From contig NC_090968.1 in assembly GCF_040807025.1 (NCBI RefSeq), forward strand, positions 4,763,906 to 4,827,905: a stretch of DNA of 64,000 bases. The letters are read 5' to 3'. Positions 12,301 through 28,097 of the stretch are shown one piece after another; positions within the stretch are counted from its first letter, which is position 1, and each line of letters starts with the position of its first letter. The notes beneath the pieces are model-generated. The model was not told the DNA's origin. It ran no database searches and saw only the letters and a list, made by a program, of their open reading frames with translations. The translations under genes and the position numbers were made by a program. The stretch comes from Struthio camelus (lineage: Eukaryota > Chordata > Aves > Struthioniformes > Struthionidae).

Positions 12301-15300
12301 CTGTTTTGCAATCACAAGAAATCAAAACAGGAAAGAATCTGAGCCCTTTTGGGAGACTGAATGTCTCAGAGTACTGCCAAGAGCAGATCAAGTCTTTTAG
12401 TTGGTTCTGTAACCCTTCAGTGAAGTCCATGTAACTGCGGACACCAAGGCTTCCCATTTGAGACTTGTCTGAAATACTAGCAAAATTGGACAGCAAGGAG
12501 CATCGACTGTCTTGTTCACAGATTAGGTTTGCATGGGGAGGTTTGGGGCTGACCGAGCAGCCCCATAGACAGATATTAGATGACTCGTGACTGTCATCTT
12601 TTCCATCCTGGGTCTGCCACGTGGGTCAGAATACAACAGAAGGGTAACGAGCACAATTCTCCCCAGCTACTTCTCTTACCCTCATCCTCCTCACCTCTGG
12701 CCAGTGAGGCTGCAATTAGACACAGGCTTAATAGATACGTTTTGCCCATCTTTGCCCATGGTTTGATGTTGCTGGCAGTCTGCTAGCCTAAGTTGCCACC
12801 TATTGTCTATGCCTAAGACTCCAGTGAGGCTCCGTTCAGGCCCATGACCCAGTGTAGGACTGAAGCTGAGTTGCCACATCGCATTCAGTGGAGACTGACA
12901 GGTATTCCACCTTCACTCCTCAAGGCCAATGACAATGCACTGATGGTTTATGTCCTAAATTTGCTAACAGTGTTCTTGGCATAGGAAAGAAGTCAAGGTC
13001 TAAATGAGCCAAGGAAGTTAACTTCTCTTTTCAGGTGCAGCAGTAATCAGATTCAGATCTAGTTCACTTCATGCATTTGGCATACTGGTGAAGGCTGCTG
13101 TGGGAAAGCCACTGTTCTGCATCTAATTGCTTGACTGCAGATGTAAAATAAGACACAGGGTCACTGAATGTCGATATGTCAGTTTCTGAACTTGCAGTGC
13201 ATTTACGAACAACTACAAAGCACAGGGAAAGTTCTTAATCATACTTTACAATGGACGGTATCTCTCCGATGCCTATTTTTTCAGTATAGGTACCACACAT
13301 AGAACATCAAATTGTGTTACTATCTCATTTTGTACATTGTATAACATATGACATAACACATCAGACCTATGTAACATTTTCACCACTTGGAAGAGCCTGA
13401 TTCCCCATTCTATCAGAGCTGTGCTTTTACAGAGTGGAAAAAAAGCAAGTACAAACAACGATTTTGCTTTTCTGATTCAGAACTGCTCAATTTATGTGCA
13501 AATTAAGACCAGGCAGGCACTGCTCTTTATATGCTTCTGGGATAAGCTCAAGGCCAGACAATGCAGACTTCATTCCGCCATCCACCTCAACCCCAAACAT
13601 ACCCCTTACCCTTTCTGTTGGGGAAAACGTTCTTTGATGGAAAAAAAAGGTTTTGGAAAACCCACCAGCTTTCCAATGCCTGAGTGTTTTGTAGCAAAAG
13701 GGAATCGTTCACTGTTTGTATCTGGTTGTATTCAAGTTACCTTCTGTGTTCAATGAAGCCTCAGTACAGGAGACACTTTGGTCCTAAATCTAAACTCTTC
13801 CTTGTGAAAATTCCATTGCTGGATTGGGTACCTTAGTTCCGTGTTAGGCACATGCTAGTTACAGAGCGGGTTGCAGAGGGAAATTTGCAAACAGGAATTT
13901 ATTGTCATGATGTTGTTTGCTTTTGCCTATGCGGCACTAGTACATGACTGCACAGCTGCCATTGTTTTGTCATGTCATTACTGTCATTTCTGTATCATTC
14001 ATCATAATAAATGCCATCTAATAGGGATGCTCAGGGATGCTTTCAAGCACTGAATCTGGCCTTGGGATTGTTCTGTCAAAGTCTGCATTAGATGAAATCA
14101 TGAAACTTTCCTAATTAAAAGAGCAAGTGGGCAGCTTTAGCTTCAGCAGATGGAAAGGGAAGTAATGCTAAGCTGCTGAGTGACTCAGCTCATCTCTACT
14201 GATCGCCTGCCTGCTTTTTTTTAAATGCAGTCTTAAACATAGATGAAGCAAATGGCACATACCATTTCATTCTAACTGGAAGCTAATCTTTATCTTGTTC
14301 CTCTGTTCACCACCGCTGCAAAGATTTTTTTCCTAACAATAAAATATCAAGGGGCTAGATTACACTCTGCATTATGGCAAAAAGCAACTAAAAGGAGACA
14401 AAGGGGATAGGGAAATCAGAGTCAGCATTACCTTGTACCTGGAAATGTGAGTTTCTAAGGTAGGCTGTCCTGAGTAGTGGCTTTCCTTTCCTTACAGTAA
14501 CAAAGCTTCATCCTTACCTCTGAATCACACAGAAACTCAGCACTGCAGGGCTGTCTGCAGACACACTTTCCCATCTTCCTGCCACACACTGCTGGCGAAG
14601 AGGAATGGGTTTTCCACTCATTTTCCCTCTCTAAAAAATATGAGAAAGAACATTAACAGTCCACAACTACAAAACTTAATTCCCAGGGATATGAAGTGGA
14701 GGTATTTTAGAAGCTGCGCTATAGTAATTCATTTATTAATTTATTACTATATGGTATAGTAACAGATACCATTAATAATTAAATCATATGATAAAACTGA
14801 ATGTAGGGGAGGTTAATCCATTAGCATGAGAAAGGTATGCTAGTTTACATCAGCTGAGTAACCTGTAACGATTTGTATTTAGAAGCTCGCTGAACCGCTG
14901 ACTGAGCCTGCTGTTTATCTTGCCATTTGCTTTAGATCCATATTGCTCAGCTCTTCCTTGGGTGCTCTGCAAGCTACCTCTCTAGGGCAAAAAGAAAAAA
15001 AATCTCTTAATTAAAGCTTAAGTTTACCAGCATATAAAACCATATACGGGCTTGGGTATTTTTGCATATTCAGTGTCTGAATAACAGACAGTCGCTCTAA
15101 CATGCATGAATGCTACTGCTACTTAAATTTAAGTCACAAATTTTGAATACAATTTTGAGTAGAAGACTCACTTTTGAGTGCTTGTGAACAAAGAGCAATT
15201 CCATCCATCTTAATGAGGACACTTTAGATTTACAAAGTGAAATATCTCCTCAGCTCTGCTGTGCTGTAGCGATGCACAAGCCTGTACTAGCTCTTTCCAC

Positions 15301-16138
15301 AGAAGTTCACTCCAGCCTCTGTGAGTCCAGCTGAAAGAGCTCTGAAACTCTCATAGGCCACTGCCCTTCACCGTTTCATATCCCTCATATTCAAGTACCC
15401 TGAAACCTGTGGAAGCAACACCATAAACAGGTAATGATCTATGAGAGCGCTACAAGGTAGTGGGAAACACGGTGAAATCATCCCTGCTCCGCCTTTATTA
15501 CATGACTTGCATTAAGCAAGCGTGCCTTTATGACAGTAATACTGAAGTGCCATTGCAATTAGTGAGAGACAGATTCATTTACCAATACTCTTCCCTTTTT
15601 TAGGAAGCAAGTAAGCATCTTTGCAGCATCGCTCTCTAATAAACATTACCAAACCCTGTAGTCTATGTTTATTCCTTTCTCAAGAAAAACTCTGCGAAGA
15701 GTTTTGTCATTAAAATTAGCCCTTCTGACTCAGAGACAAATTATCACCTTTTGGGGGGTATCCCAAGACATCTGTACTCAGTGTATTCCTATCTTACTAT
15801 TGGTACATCTCTGTTGCATGAATATTATCTTGTTTTAATCAACAAATGGCTAACAATCTAGTCAGAAGTAGCTGCAAGGCAGCTGTCCAGTGTATTAGCC
15901 AGATTAGGCAAGGATAAATACTCAGTCCCTGTGGACCAAGCCTCTGAAAGATCTGCCTCTAGATCAAGGAGCAGGGAAAGCAGAGCTAGACAGCTTGCTA
16001 TTAATGTATTTTGCTGCAACACCAACCCCCACCTTTTTTTTTTCCTTCATTCATACAACTACCCGGTTATTAGCAACCACCCTCTAACGAGGGTCGTGGC
16101 GAGGCCTTTAGAAGCATCTGGGACAACAACCCCAAACT

Positions 16139-16173
16139 CAAAATGGTGGTGATGGGGGGCGTCCGCCATTTTG
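16139..16173. promoter_or_regulatory. Inverted CCATTTTG pair (YY1-like) upstream of NEFL
   Basis: CAAAATGG (16139-16146) and CCATTTTG (16166-16173) form a perfect 8-bp inverted repeat with a 19-bp spacer at the left edge of the NEFL CpG island. Each arm contains the CCATTTT core of YY1 sites, and the right arm is preceded by a G in a CGCCAT-like context. The function is inferred from the motif only. Confidence 0.35.
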
Positions 16174-16392
16174 TGCGCGCACTTCTAGTCGGGGGTTTTC
16201 AGGTGCGGGCGAGGGCTGCGAGCACCTCGGCCGCCCCGAGGGGCTGCGTCTCCTCCAGAGACCGCGGCCGCGATGTATGCCTGGCGCCGAGCCCCGCGGG
16301 GGTTTTGTCAGGGCCGCCTGAGGGGGAAGGAAGAGCGGGGAAGGGGGTCAAGCACAGACCTGGCGGGGGGGACGGGCCTGAGGTGAGGCTGA

Positions 16393-16428
16393 GGCGGGAA
16401 GCGGGGCTGGGGCGGGAAGCGGGGCTGG
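16393..16428 (+). repeat. 18-bp direct repeat, two exact copies, NEFL promoter
   Basis: The unit GGCGGGAAGCGGGGCTGG occurs at 16393-16410 and again, identical, at 16411-16428, about 200 bp upstream of the expected start site. The units carry GGCGGG and GGGGC cores of the kind bound by Sp1/KLF factors. Confidence 0.8.
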
Positions 16429-16592
16429 GGCAGCCTGAGGCGCGGCGCAGCCCTCAGCGCACCCAGCAGCGAGCACCACCCGCCCGGCCGCAGCCCCCTC
16501 GAAGCCGGCAGCGGAGCGGGGCGGCCCCTGGCGCGGCTCCCCGCTCCGCCCCGGCACCGCCCGGCGGCTGCGCCTGCCCGCCCTCCCCGCCC

Positions 16593-16599
16593 ATAAATA
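16593..16599 (+). promoter_or_regulatory. NEFL TATA-like box
   Basis: ATAAATA, within CCATAAATAGG, lies 54 bp before the NEFL start codon and just after several CCGCCC-type GC boxes. With usual spacing, transcription would begin near 16625, giving a 5' UTR of only about 28 nt. The open frame continues upstream through this box, so residues read from before 16653 are not part of the protein. Confidence 0.65.
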
Positions 16600-16652
16600 G
16601 GGGCGGCCGGGCAGTGCCGAGCCGCAGAGCAGTCTCTGGCCCTCCTGCAGCC

Positions 16653-21083
<4,431 letters not shown>

Positions 21084-21480
21084 TTTAGACAGTCCAGCTT
21101 CCTCATCAGATCAATAGAGTAACCAATAATTGACTGAGCTAAAATTGCAGTCTCACATATTTAATTCAGTGACCACTGAGGTTTAGTTAATGATCTATGA
21201 TGTTTCTCTCCATGCAGAGTATCAGTATGCTTGCAGAGTGCCCACTGGCTTGCTTCCTGAATGCTGCATGGTCTACACGTATGAATTCAGGAGTTATGTC
21301 CTGCTTGGGTGATTCAGAACCTTACAATTAAAAAGGGGGGGGGGAAAAAAAGGTCATGGGAATGAAAGTTATCTTTAACTTGCATTTAAAATAATTACAG
21401 AAACCTTGGGTGGGTAAAATAATGGAGGCTTCAATAAGTATGTGCAATAAAGCTAGTCAATAAAGAAATGCTTACACAGA
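21084..21480 (+). other. NEFL 3' UTR
   Basis: This region runs from the stop codon to the expected cleavage zone after the paired AATAAA signals. It includes a G10 run (21335-21344) followed by A-rich sequence. The length, about 390 nt, is inferred from the polyadenylation signals. Confidence 0.7.
21335..21344 (+). repeat. G10 run in NEFL 3' UTR
   Basis: Ten G are flanked by A runs inside the 3' UTR. It is a simple homopolymer, possibly length-variable. Confidence 0.8.
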
Positions 21481-21500
21481 GTCCTTGTGTGTCGTGTGTC
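21446..21500 (+). terminator. NEFL polyadenylation region with two AATAAA signals
   Basis: AATAAA occurs at 21446-21451 and again at 21459-21464. A GU-rich downstream element, TGTGTGTCGTGTGTC, follows at about 21486-21500. This is the textbook layout, with cleavage expected near 21475-21482. Confidence 0.8.
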
Positions 21501-23692
21501 ACTGATGCATTTAACAATGGGTAAAGTGGTATATCACTGTGTGCATAATTACAGCAGAATACTCATCTTTGGACTCTGTGCAACAAGATATGAGACACTG
21601 GTTTCTGTCTCTTTCTAACTCATGCTGGGGGTCTAGTATGCAGACAAAGTGGTATGGTAACTTCTTAATGTAGGTGTGAGTAGGTAATGTCCACGTGGGA
21701 ATTTGACAACAGTAAAAAGACGCTGTGGTCTGACTCTGCTGTTGGCTTTGTGTGAGATCTGACTGGGCTGTTGTATACACAAACGCCAGATCTTTTTTGC
21801 CTAATGAAAATAGGAAGAACTTTACTTCCATTTACCAGTTAAAGTTGGTATTGGTAAAGAGAAGAAAGTGAGGAGAAACTAATGTAAACATGGGTGTTAG
21901 GCATCAGTGTGAAGTTGTTCACACTTTTCAATGAAAATGTAGTCAGTGACAACAAGGAAGAATGACTGCTGACTTGAGTGAGACTTGGAGCAACCCCTTT
22001 ATGAAAAGAATAATTAAGGTTGTGTCCTGTGGTGAGGTATTAGAGGGAAAGCCAGAGTGGTGAGGAGAGTTCTCCCTGCTATGTGAACGTGAACTGTCTT
22101 CACACAGTGTGTCTTAAAACCTCATGCCACTATGGGCTGAAGAGGCTTACTCCATTGAGAATTTGTCAGGGCATTTTAAGCTTTTTGAGTATCAATCAAC
22201 AAAGGAAAGGTCTAATCTCATCTGTGATCAGACATGAAATTGGAACAGTTCAAAGGGCCAGAAGAGCAGCAAAGCCTGACAATAGTTCTGAAGACAGTGT
22301 CAATGTTGTGTTCTGTACCTGAGCCTATTTATTTTTCTATAGGCTAAAGTTAGTGCATAGAATTAAACCTTACACTGAGGGCAAGTGCTAGACAAATGCT
22401 GCAAATTAGACCACTTTAAATAAGCTGAACGTATGAAAACTCAGGCTAAAACAGGTAGGTTCTCAGTCAAATGTGGCTAGTGGGATTTTGCATGAGAATT
22501 TGGGATACTCTTTAATTCTGTGCACTGATTTCATGGGACTGGATGATTTGCGTTACCTCTCCTTGATGGCCCATGAAGACAGAAAGAAAATGTCTTTTAT
22601 ATATGTTTTGGAGGGAGGGGGTTCTGTAGACCTCTCCCTTCTGAGCAACGAGAAAAAAAAAAAGTGGGTGAGTAAGCACTTAACAAATGTCTTTCCTTCC
22701 AAGCTCCCGAGAGAAACAGTAGGAGAAAGAAAAAGGAACTGTGGCAAAAACATTCAGGAAACAACTTGTATTCATACATAATAATTCCAATAACTCCTTT
22801 CCAGGGAGTTCCTGTAGCATTTCCTAATGCTTTTTTCCCCCCTCCTTTTCTTGTATTTTTGATGCTTTTGAGAAGCAGAAGGCAAGCAACTCAAAATTAG
22901 TTTTCCTTTTTTTTTTTTTCCAACAGTGGGTCTTCTGATGACAGTTTCTTTTCAAACTTCCATGGTTCTACTCTTAATAGAAATTTTTCTGTGTGTGTGT
23001 TTATGCAGATGTGTTCTTACAAAGCATGTTTTGTCTTCCCCCTCAAAGCAGTGGACAGCAGTGGGTGGTAACTGCAGTACAACGGACAAGAGACTCACAA
23101 GCCAAGCTATTTGCTCAGCACTTTTAAGAATTATCGATTGGAATACAGGAGACCTGCTCCTTTTGGTATGTGATATCCCTAGTTCAAGCACAAAACTTTA
23201 ACTACAGCAGAGTTTTGAGTGTAAGAGATGAGACTTGCATTTTCACTTGAATGCCCTATCAAAAATGCTTAGCATGGCAGTTCAGTGGGAAGAGAGGATC
23301 TGACCCTACAGATCAAAAAGCACTAGCTATGCACTAGATTGGGACTCATCATGTAAATTAAAGCCAAACCACTGTGAAATAGATTGGCGTTTTCCAATCC
23401 ACTGCCCATATTCTGCCTTTCTGCAAGCACTATGAGCTCCTCATAGCTTCTTCACTTTACAGTACCTGGTTTTGCTGCTTCTTTCATGTCCTTTCCTATG
23501 CATAAGCCCCTTCTTCATTCAGTCCTTTGCATCCATTTCTGTTCTGGGGAAAGAATATAGCTTAACCAGGTCTTACTTCACCACAGCTTCCCAGACCCTT
23601 GCAGTCAGATGGCTGGGGACACCCTCAAACCAGCACAGGGAGGAGGTAGGTGTCTGGAGACTCACCAGCAAACATAGATTTCTCCCTGTTCC

Positions 23693-23709
23693 TTTTTTTT
23701 TTTTTTTTT
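23693..23709. repeat. T17 homopolymer
   Basis: Seventeen T precede AACTATATTGC. No element body is recognisable on either side, so it is recorded as a simple repeat. Confidence 0.85.
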
Positions 23710-25615
23710 AACTATATTGCAGCTAAAGGAGAGATTTCACTAGACTGTGCAGGCAACGTGTGAGTCACAGTGACTCAGTGGTGTTGAGCTGCAGAGTTAG
23801 GAGCTGCGGGGGCTGCCCAGCCTGGTTGCTACCCCCAGCCCCGTCTCGCTGCTAAGGTAAAAGGCTGAGAGGGAGGGTGGATGTGTGTGTTCGCCCGCCC
23901 AGATGCTCTCAGGGTTGCAGAGATCCTGCTGGCAACACTTGTTTTACCTTTGAAAATCCAGGAGCGCACTTTGACGCAATGCAGTAAAAGCAGGCAGAGG
24001 GAGACAGGATAGAAACTTTCCCTTGCTTTAATCCAAGTTGCAGCTGCAAGTGAAGCAGCAAGCCTGTCCCTGAGTTTTCTCATGCTGTTTAAAAGACTGG
24101 GTCCAGCACAGCCGAGATCTCGTCACAGGGAGGACGAGCAGAAAGAGGTCCTGAACGCTTTTCTTCTCAAAATGCCCATACCCATGTACGTATACACACA
24201 CTCAAGCACGCTCCCCTTCGTGTGGCAAGAGGAAAACATTGTACAGACATAACATCCAGATTCTAGGAATTTACTTTTCAGTAGCTAAATAATTTGTGAT
24301 TCATTATTTGCTGCCTTCCTAGATTAATTAAGGGTAATTCAATCCTGAACTGAAAAGGAAAAAAGCCTGCCGGTGAATGGGAAAAACGCAGACCCTGATA
24401 TCTCGAGAAAATTCTAGTGCCTGACTCAGCACCCTGGCAAATGCAACCTAGTGCGTTTTGTAATAGTGGACATTTTGTTTCCATCTGGATTTTAATTCTG
24501 GGATGCTGGAAATCTCTGTATCATAGCTCTCCAACAACCTGCAATGGTACAAAGCTCTGGTTTTAGAGCCTTCTTCCTGAAGTCACTGGGGTCTTGATGG
24601 CCCACCTTAAATCAGATGCATAAATTTTCACAGCAAACTTCCTTTAATTATTATTTTTTCCTTCACTAGCTTTTGTATCGATTAATGAACTTCTCTGGTG
24701 TTTGAAAGTAATTAATTCCTTCAGTGGTTATGCAGAGTCAAGAAGTAATTGGTGCAGAACAGGCAAATAACATAATATTTATGCCTCTGTGCCCTGGAAT
24801 TACACTATCTTCTGAAACTGTTTGATTGCAGATGTCAGCAGACAAAACCTCTTGGCAAAATTAAATATTAATCAGATCTTGTAGTTTTATAAATATTTAG
24901 AAATGTGTTAACCTGTTAATTATTTCTCTTAGGATTTGATAGAAACATGTGCAGTGGGAGATAGACTAACTTAAGAATTTAATAATAACGGAAGGCTGAA
25001 ATATGTTTTGGGTAGAAAAAAGGGGAAATGAGAATATCAGGAAGTATACCGTGAGAGTGGGTAGCCTGCGAGTTTGCTTTCACGCAGGCTATGTCATTGC
25101 TTTCCGTGAACCTCTCTGGTCTGTTGGTTTCATTTAGCAACGGCCAAAATTTCTGACCGTCCTATTTCCTGGAAATAGTTTAGATAACAGTTTTTGTAGC
25201 ATAAAGACATTCTCTAAATGGAACAGTGGCAGCAAAAGGAATTTTATGCCTGTATGGTCAACATTTAATTCAGTGCACAAGGTCATCCTTCGTCGCTCTT
25301 GATGCTGAAGATGCCTAACTTTCTCTGTGAGCAAGTAGCCCATTGGCTTTGTGACATTTTAGCAAATTCTGAGACTTATTTGGAAGTGTATAGAAAGAAA
25401 GTTTTATGTTACGTATTGATCTCTGTTTTAGTTATTGTTCTAGCGTTATTACTCTCAAAAATTTACATTAGACCTGAGAGCCAAGAGACAAGTAAATCGC
25501 TTCAATGCTCATGGTCCACTGGAGATTTCTGATTTTAACAGAACTCGGTACCAATACTTACCATTCTGCGTTACTTCTGACTGTACTAACAATAGGTGTG
25601 GCTGGGCTAGTTAAC

Positions 25616-25680
25616 AGCTTATTCATAAATAGATAATTATTTTTATGTCCATATACCCATGTAACTTTCATGAATAAGCT
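25616..25680. repeat. 11-bp perfect inverted repeat, 43-bp loop
   Basis: AGCTTATTCAT (25616-25626) and ATGAATAAGCT (25670-25680) are exact reverse complements. The loop is AT-rich (ATAAATAGATAATTATTTTTATG). It could be a hairpin or paired factor sites; the function is unknown. Confidence 0.7.
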
Positions 25681-27534
25681 TGCTACAGAGAAGCTGCCAT
25701 TTAATTTGCTAACTCTGCTTTAATTAAATGTCGTTCAACCAGCAATCTGTTGAGCGCAGATTTCCATTAATGATATCAGCAGGAGAAATATTCATTACTT
25801 TGCTACACAAAGGCACTTAGATTTATTTGAAAGAATTATCTGCTGTGGACTTCTTACATTTTCTCCAGTGGGTAACATATGTAACCCTTTCAATTAAAAA
25901 CTCTTTGATTTTCAATTATTGATAGGATGAAGAATTAGAAGGCATATGCAAATCATAGATTTTGATCAGACCTTCAATTAGTCAACAGATTTCAGATGCT
26001 TCATATGCTGAATCCAGGCTGCTGAAAAAGTGATTTGCATTTCTTCACTCTTTATGGTATGTAAGGCAGTAGCTGCGCCCTTTCTTTGCTTCCCCTTTAA
26101 AATGGGATGGAAGTAAACATAATATCAATCCCCCCAAAAGACATATAGGGGCAGAGTGTCAGGTAACAAAAAAAGCCAGCAGTCTACTGGCCTCAACAGA
26201 GGTGTGCTGAGCATTTTTTGAGATTTTGTTATGCATATTAGTTAAGCAACCTCTTGACAGGACATGGACTTAATTCCCAATAATGTTGAAAGTTGAAACT
26301 TTGTGTGAATATTTGGCTAGATAAGGAAAAATACTGCTATGTGCAAAATGCGTGTGTAGAACGCCACCAAAACGGAATTGGGGCCCTCCTCCTTTTTCCC
26401 TTTTGTTTCATTTGTCTCCATTTGTTTTATTTATTTTCCATGTAGTATGGATTTTAGATGACACTTTAGTTAGCTTTGTTCTTAATAAAGCCCATCTGTA
26501 AGTGGCAGCAGACACAGGCCCAATGCTCAGGAGGCCTGGAAATCACAATCTTTTTCCCCCTTTTATTGGAAATGAAAAAATGTTTTCATTTGGTTTTATG
26601 CATGAACCATACCAGGTGTAATCTCAACCCTGGTTAGCCTAAGTTCAGACCTTGGAATGATCTCATTTTTCCATTTATTTTTAGATGGACAAATATGTAA
26701 ACACAAACTCTATTTTTGATATTTGATATCAGTGTCATCTTTGGGATAGTTTCCTTTTTTCCAGGAATGTATTTGCTCTCAATTTTGAAACTTTGTGTTT
26801 AGAGAGAGATTTCACCTGTGGATCATTTGAGAGAGAGTGTTGATGAGAAGGATGTCACCTTATAATTAAGACAGAAATAAGTCAGAAGTTACAATGTTCT
26901 AATGAATACATGGTGTTTTGGTTGAAATGACTTAATGGGTCTCTGCTCACTTATTAAGAGAGAGGACTGTCATAAAAGATACCATGACCAGTACCCGTTC
27001 ACATACAACCTATTGCCACAGGAGAGCTATGGAATGGATGGTTCTGGAGATCCCCATGTCTTTAAGACTCTCCTTACATATTGAGACTAGCATGTACAGA
27101 GGAAAATTATTACTTCTTTTATACTTTGATTGACATTCTTACGCTCAGTGCTATGCAAGCAGCATTACTCAGAGAAGTACTTGTGGCAGCACATGGCTTA
27201 GAGACCTTTTCATTATTAGGAAAAGCAATTGCGACCCCTTTATAAGCAAGCATATGAAGGCCAACCTAACAGAATGCAAGAGTTCTCTTTATTCCAGAAA
27301 GCATGGGGTATGGCTCTTAAGCATTTGCTTAAATAATGCTAAAGCACATGAGCTTATGTAGCCGCATAAAGTTACAGGAAGTTGGTTCATCAAATCCAAT
27401 TCAATCTGGATTTCTAAGTGAGGAGATGGAGACAGAAAAGCAATCTGGAAGCCTGTGCAACTTCATTCCTGCTTAGGACAGCTTAAACTTCACGGAAGAA
27501 TTTTAGTTGGAAGAGAATCACCAGACAAGTCATG

Positions 27535-28097
27535 TTTTCAGTATTGACCTTTATTGAGCAAGAACTGCTGTGACGATTTTACATCAAACAACAAAAGGTT
27601 GCGTACTGTGCATGTCAACTAGGTTCTCCCATGAGCAAAAGTCCACCCTAATTGCACCAGTGAGGTAAACATAATTATTTATAAGTAGCTTTAAGGCTAG
27701 GAGAGTTCTGTTTTTCTCATGAATATTACTATTACTGTTTTCTGTTTGGTTTTGGCTCAGTTGGTTCTTTGCATAATACATCTTAAGTCATTCCTCAGAT
27801 ATGTCCCTCCAACAGCTCAGGAAATTCAAAAGCTTCCTTTGCACATTTCATCTCATGCACTATTATTATTATTTTTTAGTTCCCCAAGGTCTGTGGAGGG
27901 AGTACATCTTGAGCCTGCATGCATTCCCCCCCCCTCCCCTATATTGCACAAAAAAGTAAAATACTGTGTGTCTGGAGCCTCCATGAGAGAACCCATTCTG
28001 CTTTAAAGCCGTCACTCACATGCATTTTGTAGCTGTCATATGGCTTAACCTTTTGCACCGACCCAAGCTCTTTAATTTTATTTTGCTATAATTTGTT
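27535..28097 (-). other. NEFM 3' UTR
   Basis: This is the interval between the NEFM stop codon and the distal AATAAA. It is inferred from the polyadenylation signal and carries no recognised coding sequence. It contains a C9 run (27927-27935 region, plus strand) and ATT repeats. Confidence 0.55.
27550..27555 (-). terminator. NEFM polyadenylation signal (AATAAA on minus strand)
   Basis: TTTATT on the plus strand reads AATAAA for NEFM, about 540 nt after its stop codon. On the minus strand it is followed within about 25 nt by CTTGTCTGGTG, a plausible GU-rich downstream element. Two other TTTATT copies (28077-28082 and 28097-28102) lie at or just past the stop and are less likely to be the main site. 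Confidence 0.6.

Larger units (their letters stand above)
1..16080. other. Intergenic region upstream of NEFL
   Basis: I can support no gene here. The open frames are short, lack family resemblance and do not join through convincing splice sites. The stretch is AT-rich and holds a purine tract (1878-1946), two SINE-like fossils (about 5385-5490 and 9085-9360), a CTCF-like motif (3992-4006) and one copy of an ancient dispersed sequence (8574-8589). By analogy with human 8p21 this would be the spacer between NEFL and DOCK5, but no DOCK5 exon is visible. Confidence 0.6.
21500..27535. other. Spacer between the NEFL and NEFM 3' ends
   Basis: About 6 kb separate the two convergent polyadenylation sites, and I find no gene in it. 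The sequence is AT-rich with a T17 tract at 23693-23709. From about 24600 to 26000 there are many TAATTA/ATTAAT homeodomain-type cores, an octamer ATGCAAAT (25946-25953) and an 11-bp inverted repeat (25616-25680), which makes this part look enhancer-like. Confidence 0.6.

Noticed and set aside
16143-16652. In-frame extension of the NEFL open frame by 170 residues upstream of the chosen start
   Set aside because: It crosses the TATA-like box and promoter repeats, is Gly/Pro/Arg-rich and has no counterpart in the family, whose N terminus is MSS.
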